Positions 1 to 8,176 of a stretch of DNA of 64,000 nucleotides are shown piece by piece. The translations under genes and the position numbers were made by a program. The stretch is taken from NCBI RefSeq assembly GCF_013359945.1, contig NZ_JABWCS010000209.1:1-64000 (forward strand), read 5' to 3'. The notes under the pieces are model-generated. The model had not been told where the DNA came from, searched no databases, and saw only the letters and a program-made list of their open reading frames with translations. Source of the stretch: Paenibacillus agri (GTDB lineage Bacteria > Bacillota > Bacilli > Paenibacillales > Paenibacillaceae). Numbering within the stretch: the first letter of the stretch is position 1; each line of letters starts with the position of its first letter.

Positions 1-397
1 GATGAGAGTGATGAAACCCGGCTTGCTCGATAGGAAAACGGGCCTGTGACGAAGGTTTTGTTTTCTGAGCAATCGTATCGTCGTGAATGACAAACAGCGG
101 CTCCGCCGTGCGCTTGGAGGTCTCCAGGATCTAGAAATGGGATTCGGTTTTCACTTTATTTTGCAACACGGTTTTATCCCATACCCCTTCGGCAAGGAAA
201 TGGCCTAGTGTGGTACGATGGCGGTCACTGTATTCCGCCAAAGCGGTAACCTTGCCACGAAATCCTTTAGCGGTTGCCGCCGTCATGTACGTTTCCACAT
301 GAGTTAAAACAGGCTTGGAAAAATACAAAGACAGCTGATGCTGCAACAAATAGTTGCGGATGGCGTTGGATTCAGGTACGATGGCGGTATGAGACAT
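1..397 (-). pseudogene. IS transposase (DDE type), 5' part, interrupted by in-frame TAG; runs off the window
   Basis: The reading frame starts with ATG at 397 and runs to a TAG at 131-133. Beyond the stop, the same frame continues open to the window edge and reads IHDDTIAQKTKPSSQARF, which has the look of the first catalytic Asp region of an IS4/IS701-like DDE transposase. The N-terminal part (HRTTLGHFLAEGVWD) fits the same family. Because both halves are in one frame, a single nonsense change, not a frameshift, separates them. The 3' end of the element lies outside the window. The exact IS family is not resolved, and I could not identify a terminal inverted repeat between 398 and 550. Confidence 0.75.
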
Positions 398-563
398 AGT
401 GATTACCTCTTTGTGAAAAGTTTGTTGTTGTGACTACTTTTTCAACACAGGTAAAGCACTTTGTCTCTATTTTTTTTGATTTTACAGTTTATTGGAAGTG
501 GATTTGCTCATTTAAAGATAGAACTTTGATTTTAAGATTCGAGAGAATAAGTGGGTGAGAATA

Positions 564-1313
564 ATGTATAAAATAGTATTATGTGACGATAATGAATTTT
601 TTTTGAAAGAGTTACAACAGGCACTGGAAGAAATTTTTCGAGTAAACAGATGCAAATATAGTATTGAGAAACTTAACAGTGGAATTGCCTTACTTGAGAA
701 GATTGAACATGAAAAAAAAGGTTACAATATCATTTTTCTGAATGTTAATAAAGGGGAATCTCAAGAGTTTTTGATAGCCAAACGGATAAGTATAATGCAC
801 AAGGACTGTATTTTAATATTTACATCAAATTTATGTGATATTGCTAATGAAGGATATAAGTATGGTGCTTTTAGATGGATTTTAAAGAGTAATTTAAAAG
901 AAGAAGTCTATGAAGCAATCAATAGCATAGTTGGAGTACATAGCAGTGCAATAACGGATGAAAGAGTAATAAGATTTAAGTTTAGGCATGAGGAGGAGTA
1001 TGACTACATCAATGTTCTGGAACGGGACATCATTCAACTTTATAAGAAAAATAGAAGAGTGGTGCTGGTGACATTACAAGGAGATTATGAACTTCTACTC
1101 TATACGCTAATCCGATATAAAAATTATATCAATAGTAATAATTTTCTGATTGTTTCAAGGTCACGTTTAATTAATCTATACCACGTTGAACGATTAAAAG
1201 GTGACTTTTTTCAATTATCAAATGGAGATACTGTTTGTTTGGGGTCAGATGAGCGTATAAAAAAACATGTAAAAAAATATTATTCAATTAGATATAAAAA
1301 GGGAGCAACTTAA
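564..1313 (+). CDS. AgrA/LytTR-type response regulator with degenerate receiver (orphan)
   Basis: About 249 residues: an N-terminal receiver (1-120) and a C-terminal LytTR DNA-binding domain (about 135-240). The receiver keeps the acidic pair (CDDN, residues 8-9) and a late Lys (ILKSN). At the usual phosphoacceptor position, however, it reads IIFLNVNKG, so Asn (residue 60) replaces Asp. It may therefore act without phosphorylation, or be decaying. ATG at 564 is chosen over GTG at 555 because the GGTGA Shine-Dalgarno at 554-558 sits 5 nt before it. No histidine kinase is adjacent. The gene is clearly more AT-rich than its neighbours and sits beside a broken transposase, which suggests acquired DNA. 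Confidence 0.7.
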   Translation: MYKIVLCDDNEFFLKELQQALEEIFRVNRCKYSIEKLNSGIALLEKIEHEKKGYNIIFLNVNKGESQEFLIAKRISIMHKDCILIFTSNLCDIANEGYKYGAFRWILKSNLKEEVYEAINSIVGVHSSAITDERVIRFKFRHEEEYDYINVLERDIIQLYKKNRRVVLVTLQGDYELLLYTLIRYKNYINSNNFLIVSRSRLINLYHVERLKGDFFQLSNGDTVCLGSDERIKKHVKKYYSIRYKKGAT

Positions 1314-1357
1314 TGTAGATAATTCTACAGATAAGTCAGTCCCTATATACTTAAATA

Positions 1358-2794
1358 TCAGATTCCAGCCCGCTCAACCATTCCGCGAGCAATCCATACC
1401 CCTGCTGCCCCGGCCTGCGCCAGACCGCGGGTAATACCCGCACCGTCTCCACCGCAGTAGAGGCCGGATATTTCTGTCTCCATCGCTTCTGTAAGCTTCG
1501 GACGAGCGGAGTAGAACTTCGCTTCCACGCCGTAGAAGAGTGTATGCTCGGAAGCAATTCCCGGCGTGACCTTCTCCAGCGCCTCTACCATCTCGATCAG
1601 GCTCTTCATTGTGTTGTACGGCAGCACCAGCCCCAGATCACCTGGCACAGCTTCCTTCAGTGTCGGTTCCAGGAATCCTTCGCTGATCCGTGCCTCCGTT
1701 GAGCGCCGTCCACGCAGGATATCACCATACTTCTGGACGATGACGCCACCGCTGGACAGGTCATTGGCTCTTTTGCAGATTTCGCGGGCATATTCGTTCG
1801 GTTTATCGAACGGGTCTGTGAACTTATGCGAGACCAGCAGGGCAAAATTCGTATTCTTGGAGCCAAGTGCCGGATCTTTATAGGAGTGTCCATTCGCAGC
1901 CATTACCCCGCTGTGATTCTCCACCACCACATGGCCGGAAGGGTTACTGCAGAAGGTACGGACACGTGTACCCACAGAAGTATTGAAAATGAACTTTCCT
2001 TCATAGAGATGCTCGTTAATCTCCTGCATCACGACATCCGAGGTCTCCACCCGGACGCCGACGTCTACCTGGTTGTTGTACATCTTCAGACGGCGCTTCT
2101 TCAGCACTTCAGTCAACCAGGCCGAGCCGTCACGGCCCGGTGCAATCATGACCAGATTGGCCTCGTAGCTCTCGCCGTTCTTCATGGAAATACCGGTCAC
2201 CCGGTGGGTTCCATCCTCTTTGACTGTAATCAGGTCCTGTACTTCTGCTTTAAACACCATATCGACACGTGTTTTCAAGTATTCATATATAGATTTTAGA
2301 ATTTCGAGGTTTTGTTCTGTTCCTAAATGACGCACCTGAGCCCGCAACAGCTTCAAACCAGCCGCATAGCCACGCTGCTCGATATCCCGGATACTGTCCG
2401 TTGTAGGATCGGTAATTAGATCAGTGGCGCCATGCTCCAGGTTGATCCCGTCCACATAGTTGATTAGCTCGAGCACCTTGGAAGGGGCCAGATAATCTGT
2501 CATCCACCCGCCGAACTCCGTTGTGATATTAAACTTGCCGTCACTATAAGCGCCTGCGCCCCCAAAACCAGCGGTAATGGAGCAAGCTGGCAGACAGCCC
2601 GCAAACTCCTTGCGACCGGAGGCTGGCGGACAGAGCTTAATTTTCTCCTCGAGAATCGGACAACTGCGGCGATAAATATCATGGCCTTTATCCACCAGCA
2701 GCACTTTCCAATGCGGGGCCTTCCGTGTCAGCTCATAGCAAGCGAATATTCCGGCCGGACCGGCACCAACGACAATTACATCATATTTACTCAT
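1358..2794 (-). CDS. NAD(P)/FAD-dependent oxidoreductase (COG2509-like)
   Basis: 478 residues. A Rossmann FAD-binding motif lies at the N terminus (VIVVGAGPAGIFACYEL), followed by a Cys-containing segment (RRSCPILEEKIKLC, GCLPACSIT) and, near the C terminus, a second flavin-contact motif (GLYCGGDGAGITRG). This matches the large FAD-dependent dehydrogenase family, whose substrate is unknown. ATG at 2794 is chosen over an upstream in-frame ATG because GGGAGGAAC lies just in front of it. The gene has a leader of about 265 nt beginning with a variant purine riboswitch, so its expression probably follows a purine-like metabolite. It appears monocistronic. Physiological function is not predictable from sequence alone. 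Confidence 0.85.
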   Translation of the reverse strand: MSKYDVIVVGAGPAGIFACYELTRKAPHWKVLLVDKGHDIYRRSCPILEEKIKLCPPASGRKEFAGCLPACSITAGFGGAGAYSDGKFNITTEFGGWMTDYLAPSKVLELINYVDGINLEHGATDLITDPTTDSIRDIEQRGYAAGLKLLRAQVRHLGTEQNLEILKSIYEYLKTRVDMVFKAEVQDLITVKEDGTHRVTGISMKNGESYEANLVMIAPGRDGSAWLTEVLKKRRLKMYNNQVDVGVRVETSDVVMQEINEHLYEGKFIFNTSVGTRVRTFCSNPSGHVVVENHSGVMAANGHSYKDPALGSKNTNFALLVSHKFTDPFDKPNEYAREICKRANDLSSGGVIVQKYGDILRGRRSTEARISEGFLEPTLKEAVPGDLGLVLPYNTMKSLIEMVEALEKVTPGIASEHTLFYGVEAKFYSARPKLTEAMETEISGLYCGGDGAGITRGLAQAGAAGVWIARGMVERAGI

Positions 2795-2887
2795 TTGTTC
2801 CTCCCAAGAAGATAAGGCTTCTCCGCCCTTACTGCGGACGGTACGCGTTCTCATAACATGATCACTTTGTGTGCTTTGTTGGCGACA

Positions 2888-2902
2888 CTACAGCGGGAAC
2901 CG
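2888..2902 (-). promoter_or_regulatory. candidate anti-aptamer strand of the riboswitch expression platform
   Basis: The minus-strand RNA here reads CGGUUCCCGCUGUAG. It is complementary over 13 pairs, with a 2-nt bulge, to the aptamer segment CUACAGGGAACCG (3020-3008) that forms J2/3 and the 5' side of P3. This could be the alternative fold that switches the leader. I saw no clean intrinsic terminator between the aptamer and the ATG, so control may act at translation or through a less obvious structure. Confidence 0.4.
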
Positions 2903-2987
2903 GGCGTCTGTACAGTCCAACCTTTGCTTGCCAGAACGATCAGCAACAACAAAAATCCCGCCTATTTCAAGGTATGCCAAAGCACCC

Positions 2988-3056
2988 TATCCGTAGCCAG
3001 GAATTTACGGTTCCCTGTAGAGACCCCCAAACCCTATCTTCGGGGATATACGAACA
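2988..3056 (-). promoter_or_regulatory. purine (guanine-family) riboswitch aptamer, variant core
   Basis: The minus-strand RNA folds into the three-way junction of purine riboswitches. P1 is UGUUCGUA (3056-3049) paired with UACGGAUA (2995-2988). P2 is CCCCGAA/UUUGGGG around the loop GAUAGGG. J2/3 is GUCUCUAC, and P3 carries the hallmark loop CCGUAAA. In xpt numbering, U22, U47, U51, A52 and C74 are kept, and C74 (base 2996) indicates a guanine-like ligand. Two core positions differ: 24 is U (base 3046) and 73 is G (base 2997), where the classical aptamer has A and A. P3 also begins with an A/G mismatch. A promoter ends about 4 nt before the aptamer, as expected. Ligand specificity may be altered. 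Confidence 0.85.
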
Positions 3057-3066
3057 TCTTATACAA

Positions 3067-3095
3067 ATTTTATAGAAAATATACGAATGTGTCAA
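3067..3095 (-). promoter_or_regulatory. SigA promoter of the riboswitch/oxidoreductase transcript
   Basis: On the minus strand TTGACA (3095-3090) and TAAAAT (3072-3067) are separated by 17 nt. This predicts a transcript start near 3060, just before the aptamer P1 strand at 3056. Confidence 0.75.
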
Positions 3096-3269
3096 GTTAT
3101 TATATCGCTTATAGTTCGTTTTTTATTAATTTTACGTCAATATAGTCCTAATTAAGATTTATTATATATATCTAAATCCGAACATTAACTACAAGATAGC
3201 TTACAGAAGGAAACGATAGGATCTTGTCGAATATATAAGTATATTGCCACTTGAAAAGAGGAACATCTT

Positions 3270-4364
3270 ATGCAGTGCCTACTACACAATCCTCGCGAAA
3301 AATATTGGAATCGCATGCTGCTGAACGCTTTCTGGGTTATTCTCCTGGTCTATTTCGCCAGTCAGTTGCTCGTTTTGATAGTCATGGGCAACGGCAGGCT
3401 GCTGATTTCGGAGAAGGAATATATTCATATCCGTATGGTTCTTCCTGATTCCATGATCCTGGTGCTGCTTCTGCTGCTTGAAGGAATATATCGCTGGAAA
3501 CCCACCCTCTCGGAGATCTCGATAATTGCGGCCAGCCATGTGTACGCGATGATAATTATTCTGCACATCTCATCGGATGTAGCTGTGAAGCCGTTCATTC
3601 TGCTAATACCACTGCTTGTATCCATGATCTATCTGAAGAGTTGCTATCTGATCGGTTCTTCCGCGATCTGCCTGATCTATTTAGTCATATTGTTCGGATC
3701 GGGTGGAGATTATAACTACATAGAGTACACCGAGAATATTATCATCGTTACCATATTTGCAGGCACCTCACTGGCCGGGTTCGCAATCATCGGACGCGGG
3801 CGGGACTTGATTCAATCCCTGGAGAATTCAGAGAAGTCAGAGCAGGATCTGCGAATACAGAATATCATCATGGACCGCTTGTCCAAGATTGATCCTTTGA
3901 CAGATTTGTACAATCATAAGACCTTTCACGAATATCTGGGCTGGCTGATTGAGCATCAGCAGAGCAACCCGTTCCCGATGCAACTGGCGGTTCTGGATAT
4001 CGACAACTTCAAGCAGGTCAATGACAGGTTCGGGCATTGGGTCGGGGATATCGTACTGAAGCATGTGGCAGCCGTTGTCCTCAAGCACATCTGTACCGAT
4101 GATTTTGCCGCACGTTACGGTGGAGAGGAATTTGTTGTGATCTTGAATGCTAAGCCTTTCGAAAGCTCACGCGAAATTATGGAAAAGATCCGCGCGGAAA
4201 TTGCCGCTCACCCCATTGAGGTGATGGGGGGGCAGGTTATCACCGTGAGCATAGGCATGCATGATTTTGCAGGTGCTGACTCCAAGAGCTATGTGTTCCA
4301 GAAAGCCGATGATGCCTTATACGAAGCGAAGAAATCGGGGAAAAATCGAATCGTAGCTCTCTGA
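3270..4364 (+). CDS. membrane diguanylate cyclase (GGDEF domain)
   Basis: 364 residues. The N-terminal half has about six hydrophobic segments (residues 20-185) and no recognised sensor domain. A short coiled linker follows, then a GGDEF domain from about residue 200. The active-site signature is YGGEEF, which is catalytically competent, and the supporting motifs DPLTDLYNHKTF and LDIDNFKQVNDRFGH are intact, so synthesis of c-di-GMP from two GTP is expected. The start ATG has AGAGGA 7 nt upstream. A bidirectional terminator separates it from the convergent GGDEF-EAL gene, so a cyclase and a protein with a phosphodiesterase domain lie tail to tail. Confidence 0.88.
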   Translation: MQCLLHNPREKYWNRMLLNAFWVILLVYFASQLLVLIVMGNGRLLISEKEYIHIRMVLPDSMILVLLLLLEGIYRWKPTLSEISIIAASHVYAMIIILHISSDVAVKPFILLIPLLVSMIYLKSCYLIGSSAICLIYLVILFGSGGDYNYIEYTENIIIVTIFAGTSLAGFAIIGRGRDLIQSLENSEKSEQDLRIQNIIMDRLSKIDPLTDLYNHKTFHEYLGWLIEHQQSNPFPMQLAVLDIDNFKQVNDRFGHWVGDIVLKHVAAVVLKHICTDDFAARYGGEEFVVILNAKPFESSREIMEKIRAEIAAHPIEVMGGQVITVSIGMHDFAGADSKSYVFQKADDALYEAKKSGKNRIVAL

Positions 4365-4376
4365 ACCCAACACAAA

Positions 4377-4414
4377 AGAACGAGCCCTCCATTCAGGAGC
4401 AGCTCGTTCTTTTT
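4377..4414. terminator. bidirectional intrinsic terminator
   Basis: AGAACGAGC (4377-4385) pairs with GCTCGTTCT (4402-4410), with CTCC/GGAG inside. T and A runs on the two sides serve both convergent c-di-GMP genes. Confidence 0.85.
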
Positions 4415-4460
4415 GATTGTATACTGTGTACATGTTTTATCAAGAGACATCGTCTATTTC

Positions 4461-7400
4461 TCAGAAGTAGCGCTCGACCTCGAGCAGCTTACCTACACCA
4501 CGTCCGGGAACCGGGCGGCTGATGAGATAGCCCTGAACCTTATCGCAACCAGAATCCTTAAGGAATGCCAGCTGGGCTTCCTCCTCTATGCCCTCTGCAA
4601 CCACCTCCAGACCCATCTTATGTCCCAACTGAACGATAATTTGTACAAAGGACTGACTGTAGGTACTATCGGACAGAGAATCTATAAAAGCCTTGTCGAT
4701 TTTGAGTGTCGATATCGGCAACTGCTGCAAATAGCTCAGCGAGGAATAACCTGTACCGAAGTCATCGAGCGCAATGAGAATCCCGCATGATTTCAAATAC
4801 TCCAGCTTGGTGACCATACTCTCGAAGGATTCCATAAAGATAGACTCGGTAATCTCCAGTTCCAGACATTCCGGCTGTAATCCGGTCTCCTGTAGTGTAT
4901 TCAGCACCACATCAATGAAATCATCTTGCAGCATTTGAATCACAGAGATATTCACCGATATCTTGTAGGGAATACCTACCCGATCATGCACATCCTTCGT
5001 GAAACGGCAGGCTTCACGCAGCACCCATTCCCCAATATAGATAATCAGTCTGGAATCCTCTGCAACCTTGATAAAATCAAGCGGAGAAACGAAGCCCAGC
5101 ACCGGACTGTTCCAGCGGATCAAGGCTTCAAAACCGGAAATCAGACCCGTTCGAATATCTACCTGTGGCTGATAGTGCAGCTCAAACTCATTATTTTTCA
5201 TGGCACTTCGCAGGTGTTTCTCGATGTTCATCCGTTCATTAAAAGCCTTATGCATCGACTTATCGTATACAGCATATCTGCCTTTGCCCTCTTCCTTGGC
5301 GCGGTACATGGCTACATCAGCATTCTTCAGCATTTCCTCTGTTGTCCCCCCGTCCTCGGGGTAAAAAGAAATTCCGATGCTGACCGTAACGTACAGTTTG
5401 CTCTCTCCGATCAGGAAGGATCTTTTGAAAGCCTGCATGATCTGTTCGGCAAGTTCAAAAATAGCATCCTTATCCTGAATATCCTTGAGGAAAATCACAA
5501 ACTCGTCTCCCCCCAGCCGGGAGAGCATTCCCCCTTCACCCACCAGCGATTGCAGCCGCTCACTGGCCTTTCGAATAAGCACATCCCCAAACTTGTGACC
5601 GAGTGTATCGTTAATGTATTTGAAATTGTCGGTATCAACAAACAGCAGCGCCGCTGATCCTCCCGGCTTCCGGAAATATTTCTCCATCGCCTCCAGCAGA
5701 CTGGCACGGTTGGGCAGATCACTAAGGGAGTCGATATAAGCCAGACGGTGCATATTCTTCTGATTTTCCAGCAACAGCTCGTATTGGCCCATAAGCTCTT
5801 GCTGGGTCGCTGTGAGCTGCTCATAGGTCGCCTCAAGCTCCTGATAGCTATTGTTCAGCTTGAGCTCCACCTGTTTACGATTGCTGATGTCAATCAGTGA
5901 GCCGAGGAACAGCAGGATTTTGTCCCGCGGATCAACGATCGCTTTACCCCTGACCTCAAACCAAATATAGTTTCCTGCCTTAGTCCGCATGCGATATTCT
6001 GTCTCATAGATCGGAGTTAATCCGGCCAAATGCTCCTGCCGGGCTTTATTCGACGACGCCTGCTCTTCCGGATGAATGATGCTGAGCACACCGCCTTCAT
6101 AGGAATTAATCTCTTCCTCGGTGTAACCCATCACCTCAAACCAGCGGTCCGAAAGCCTGTAGTAACCACTCTCCCAGTCCAGCTCCCACATGTAGGCTCC
6201 AGAGCCTTCGGAAGCCAACCGGAACCGGCGCTCACTGATCCGTAATTTGTCGAACTGATCCTGCAGTTCCTCTTCGGTTGCCGCCAGTTCTTCGTATGTA
6301 GATTCCAGTTCTTCATAACTGAGCTGGAGTTTGAGCTCATTTTGCTTGCGGATATCGATATCCAGGCCTACGAGCACGAAGATATCCTCTGCCTGACGAT
6401 CCAAACCTTTGATCAGTGTGGTACGGATCGTAAAATATCTGCCTTCCGGATCGCCCTCGGGAAGCTTCAGCTCGACATCGCTGACGTATTCCAGCTCCAC
6501 TGCTCGCAGCAGCAGATCTCTAAGGGTTGCCACACTGCCCTCAAGTCCACCCAAATCCTCGATGCTTACACCGAGCATCTCCCGCTCGCAAAGTCCGGTC
6601 AGCCTCTCGGCATAATAGTTGAATCTCACAATTTTTTTGTCGCTGTGAACAGCCCAAATCATCATGCCGGTATTCTCGATGACATCCTCGAAAAATTGCT
6701 GCTCTGCATGGATCACCCTGCGCAGACGATTAATATACATCTTCAGCAGAAAAGCACCGAACACCAGCAGGCAAAGGGCAATGATCACGCCGGCAACCAC
6801 CTGAGTGAATATCTTATTTCTGTAGCTATCGGAATGCGAGAAAAAGTATTGCTGGTAAAGCTCCTCGAATGCCCCGGATTCCTGAAGCCGTTCCAGGCGG
6901 CTGTTCAAATAAGGAACGAGATCAGGCTTGGACTTGCTTACCCCGATAGCTACATTTACCGGATAAAGATCGCTGAGCTTATGGACAATGGTACCGGTCA
7001 GACCCTGGTCGACAATCAGGTAATCGACAACCCCCTGGTTCTCGAATAGCAGGTCCACCTCACCTTTTTTTAGCGCATCCAATGCAGCTGGTATCGTAGG
7101 ATATGTTATGTATTGTTTGATGTTTGCTTTATCGCGCAGCATGGCCTCTGTATATTGGTTCTTTCCTACAGCGATTTTGTAGAGGCCTAATGTGTTCAGA
7201 GTGACTTCTTCCTTGAAGGACTGGCGGGCGTAGACGGAGATTTTACTTTTGAATACAGGCACCGAGAACAGAGCCTTCTGCTTTCGCTCATCGGTAACGA
7301 CCATCAGCCCGGCGGTATCAATCTCACCATCGATCAGCCGTTCATACACATCTCCCCAATCGCCGGTGCTGTAATGAACGAGATACCCCTGCTTGTCAAA

Positions 7401-7580
7401 AATCATGCTGATAAGATCAACATCAAAGCCGGTCAGATAGCCGTTCTGTATGTATTTGTAGGGGGGATAGTTCAGTTCGGCCTGGTATTTAATCTCCTGT
7501 CGCTGACCATGAGCAGCGGCTGCAGGAAACGTGAAGATAAGCAGAATACTAAGTAGAAGCAGAAACGCACATCGCTTCAT
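4461..7580 (-). CDS. solute-binding/PAS/GGDEF/EAL fusion (c-di-GMP signalling receptor)
   Basis: About 1039 residues. A signal peptide is followed by a periplasmic amino-acid-type solute-binding domain (SBP_bac_3, about 30-255) and a membrane segment (about 265-285). Two PAS domains joined by a coiled segment (about 295-575), a GGDEF domain (LGGDEF) and an EAL domain (FEALIRW, ITES, DDFGTGYSSL) complete it. Both catalytic signatures look intact, so it could make or degrade c-di-GMP in response to an extracellular ligand. ATG at 7580 is preferred to TTG at 7607 because AAGGAG precedes it and the signal peptide then starts cleanly with MKRC. It is a single gene, convergent with the membrane cyclase. 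A Fur box lies about 180 bp upstream but serves the divergent small gene better. Confidence 0.88.
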   Translation of the reverse strand: MKRCAFLLLLSILLIFTFPAAAAHGQRQEIKYQAELNYPPYKYIQNGYLTGFDVDLISMIFDKQGYLVHYSTGDWGDVYERLIDGEIDTAGLMVVTDERKQKALFSVPVFKSKISVYARQSFKEEVTLNTLGLYKIAVGKNQYTEAMLRDKANIKQYITYPTIPAALDALKKGEVDLLFENQGVVDYLIVDQGLTGTIVHKLSDLYPVNVAIGVSKSKPDLVPYLNSRLERLQESGAFEELYQQYFFSHSDSYRNKIFTQVVAGVIIALCLLVFGAFLLKMYINRLRRVIHAEQQFFEDVIENTGMMIWAVHSDKKIVRFNYYAERLTGLCEREMLGVSIEDLGGLEGSVATLRDLLLRAVELEYVSDVELKLPEGDPEGRYFTIRTTLIKGLDRQAEDIFVLVGLDIDIRKQNELKLQLSYEELESTYEELAATEEELQDQFDKLRISERRFRLASEGSGAYMWELDWESGYYRLSDRWFEVMGYTEEEINSYEGGVLSIIHPEEQASSNKARQEHLAGLTPIYETEYRMRTKAGNYIWFEVRGKAIVDPRDKILLFLGSLIDISNRKQVELKLNNSYQELEATYEQLTATQQELMGQYELLLENQKNMHRLAYIDSLSDLPNRASLLEAMEKYFRKPGGSAALLFVDTDNFKYINDTLGHKFGDVLIRKASERLQSLVGEGGMLSRLGGDEFVIFLKDIQDKDAIFELAEQIMQAFKRSFLIGESKLYVTVSIGISFYPEDGGTTEEMLKNADVAMYRAKEEGKGRYAVYDKSMHKAFNERMNIEKHLRSAMKNNEFELHYQPQVDIRTGLISGFEALIRWNSPVLGFVSPLDFIKVAEDSRLIIYIGEWVLREACRFTKDVHDRVGIPYKISVNISVIQMLQDDFIDVVLNTLQETGLQPECLELEITESIFMESFESMVTKLEYLKSCGILIALDDFGTGYSSLSYLQQLPISTLKIDKAFIDSLSDSTYSQSFVQIIVQLGHKMGLEVVAEGIEEEAQLAFLKDSGCDKVQGYLISRPVPGRGVGKLLEVERYF

Positions 7581-7760
7581 CGCAAGTTCTCCTTTTTCCA
7601 AAATCAAATAACAGCCCTATCTCCAGCTTTATTCGACAAAAAATGGTAAGGTTCCTGCCAGTTCCCTCTGGGGTGAATAGAAAATGTGCATCGAAAAGAG
7701 AAGTTCTTCAATTTTGTATTGATTTTTAACGCTAAAATGTGGATAATAACAAATATAGTT

Positions 7761-7779
7761 GATAATGATTATCATTATT
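7761..7779. promoter_or_regulatory. Fur box
   Basis: GATAATGATTATCATTATT matches 17 of 19 positions of the classical Fur box. It lies 57 bp before the small gene at 7837 and upstream of a TATAAT at 7806-7811. Confidence 0.75.
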
Positions 7780-7836
7780 GAAGAAAACAGATTATTCAAC
7801 CTCACTATAATTGAGTACAAAGGAGACTGAACACCG

Positions 7837-7980
7837 ATGAGCGCAGCCACTTCCCGGACGACACTTCAGGTAGATGATTACCTGGATCTGCTCAATCTTG
7901 CCGTAAAAGTCGGCGATCTGAAATGGCAGAAGGAAATCAAATCCAGACTGCAATACATCCTCTGTCTGCAATCCAAATAA
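7837..7980 (+). CDS. small protein of 47 aa, probably Fur-regulated
   Basis: An ATG ORF preceded by AAAGGAG (spacing about 11 nt) encodes 47 residues beginning MSAATSRTTLQVDDYLDLLN. The rest is an amphipathic helix-like stretch (VKVGDLKWQKEIKSRLQ) with a single Cys near the end. There is no signal peptide or membrane segment. It has its own promoter region with a Fur box and its own strong terminator right after the stop, so it is very likely a real gene. Function is unknown. Small Fur-controlled proteins in Bacillus act in the iron-sparing response, but this one does not look like FbpA, FbpB or FbpC, and that role is only a guess from the operator. Confidence 0.65.
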   Translation: MSAATSRTTLQVDDYLDLLNLAVKVGDLKWQKEIKSRLQYILCLQSK

Positions 7981-7990
7981 AGACCTGACA

Positions 7991-8024
7991 GCCGCATTCC
8001 CTTTCCGGGGATGCGGCTTTTTTT
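7991..8024 (+). terminator. intrinsic terminator of the 47-aa gene
   Basis: GCCGCATTCCC (7991-8001) pairs with GGGGATGCGGC (8007-8017), followed by seven T. Confidence 0.88.
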
Positions 8025-8176
8025 GTGCGCGACACCGGGAACCAATAGCGGCTAGAACACGTAGTGTTAAAGATATGTAGGCCGCCGCTGAGGAACAACA
8101 GAGGGTTCATTATATAGTATAATATTCAACATAATATAGGGTGTGTCATTGTCCCTAGAGATCGGAGTGTGCCATC

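Noticed and set aside
2858..3145. ORFs in the leader of the FAD oxidoreductase
   Set aside because: They lie antisense to the riboswitch leader and have no ribosome site; the sequence is explained by RNA structure.
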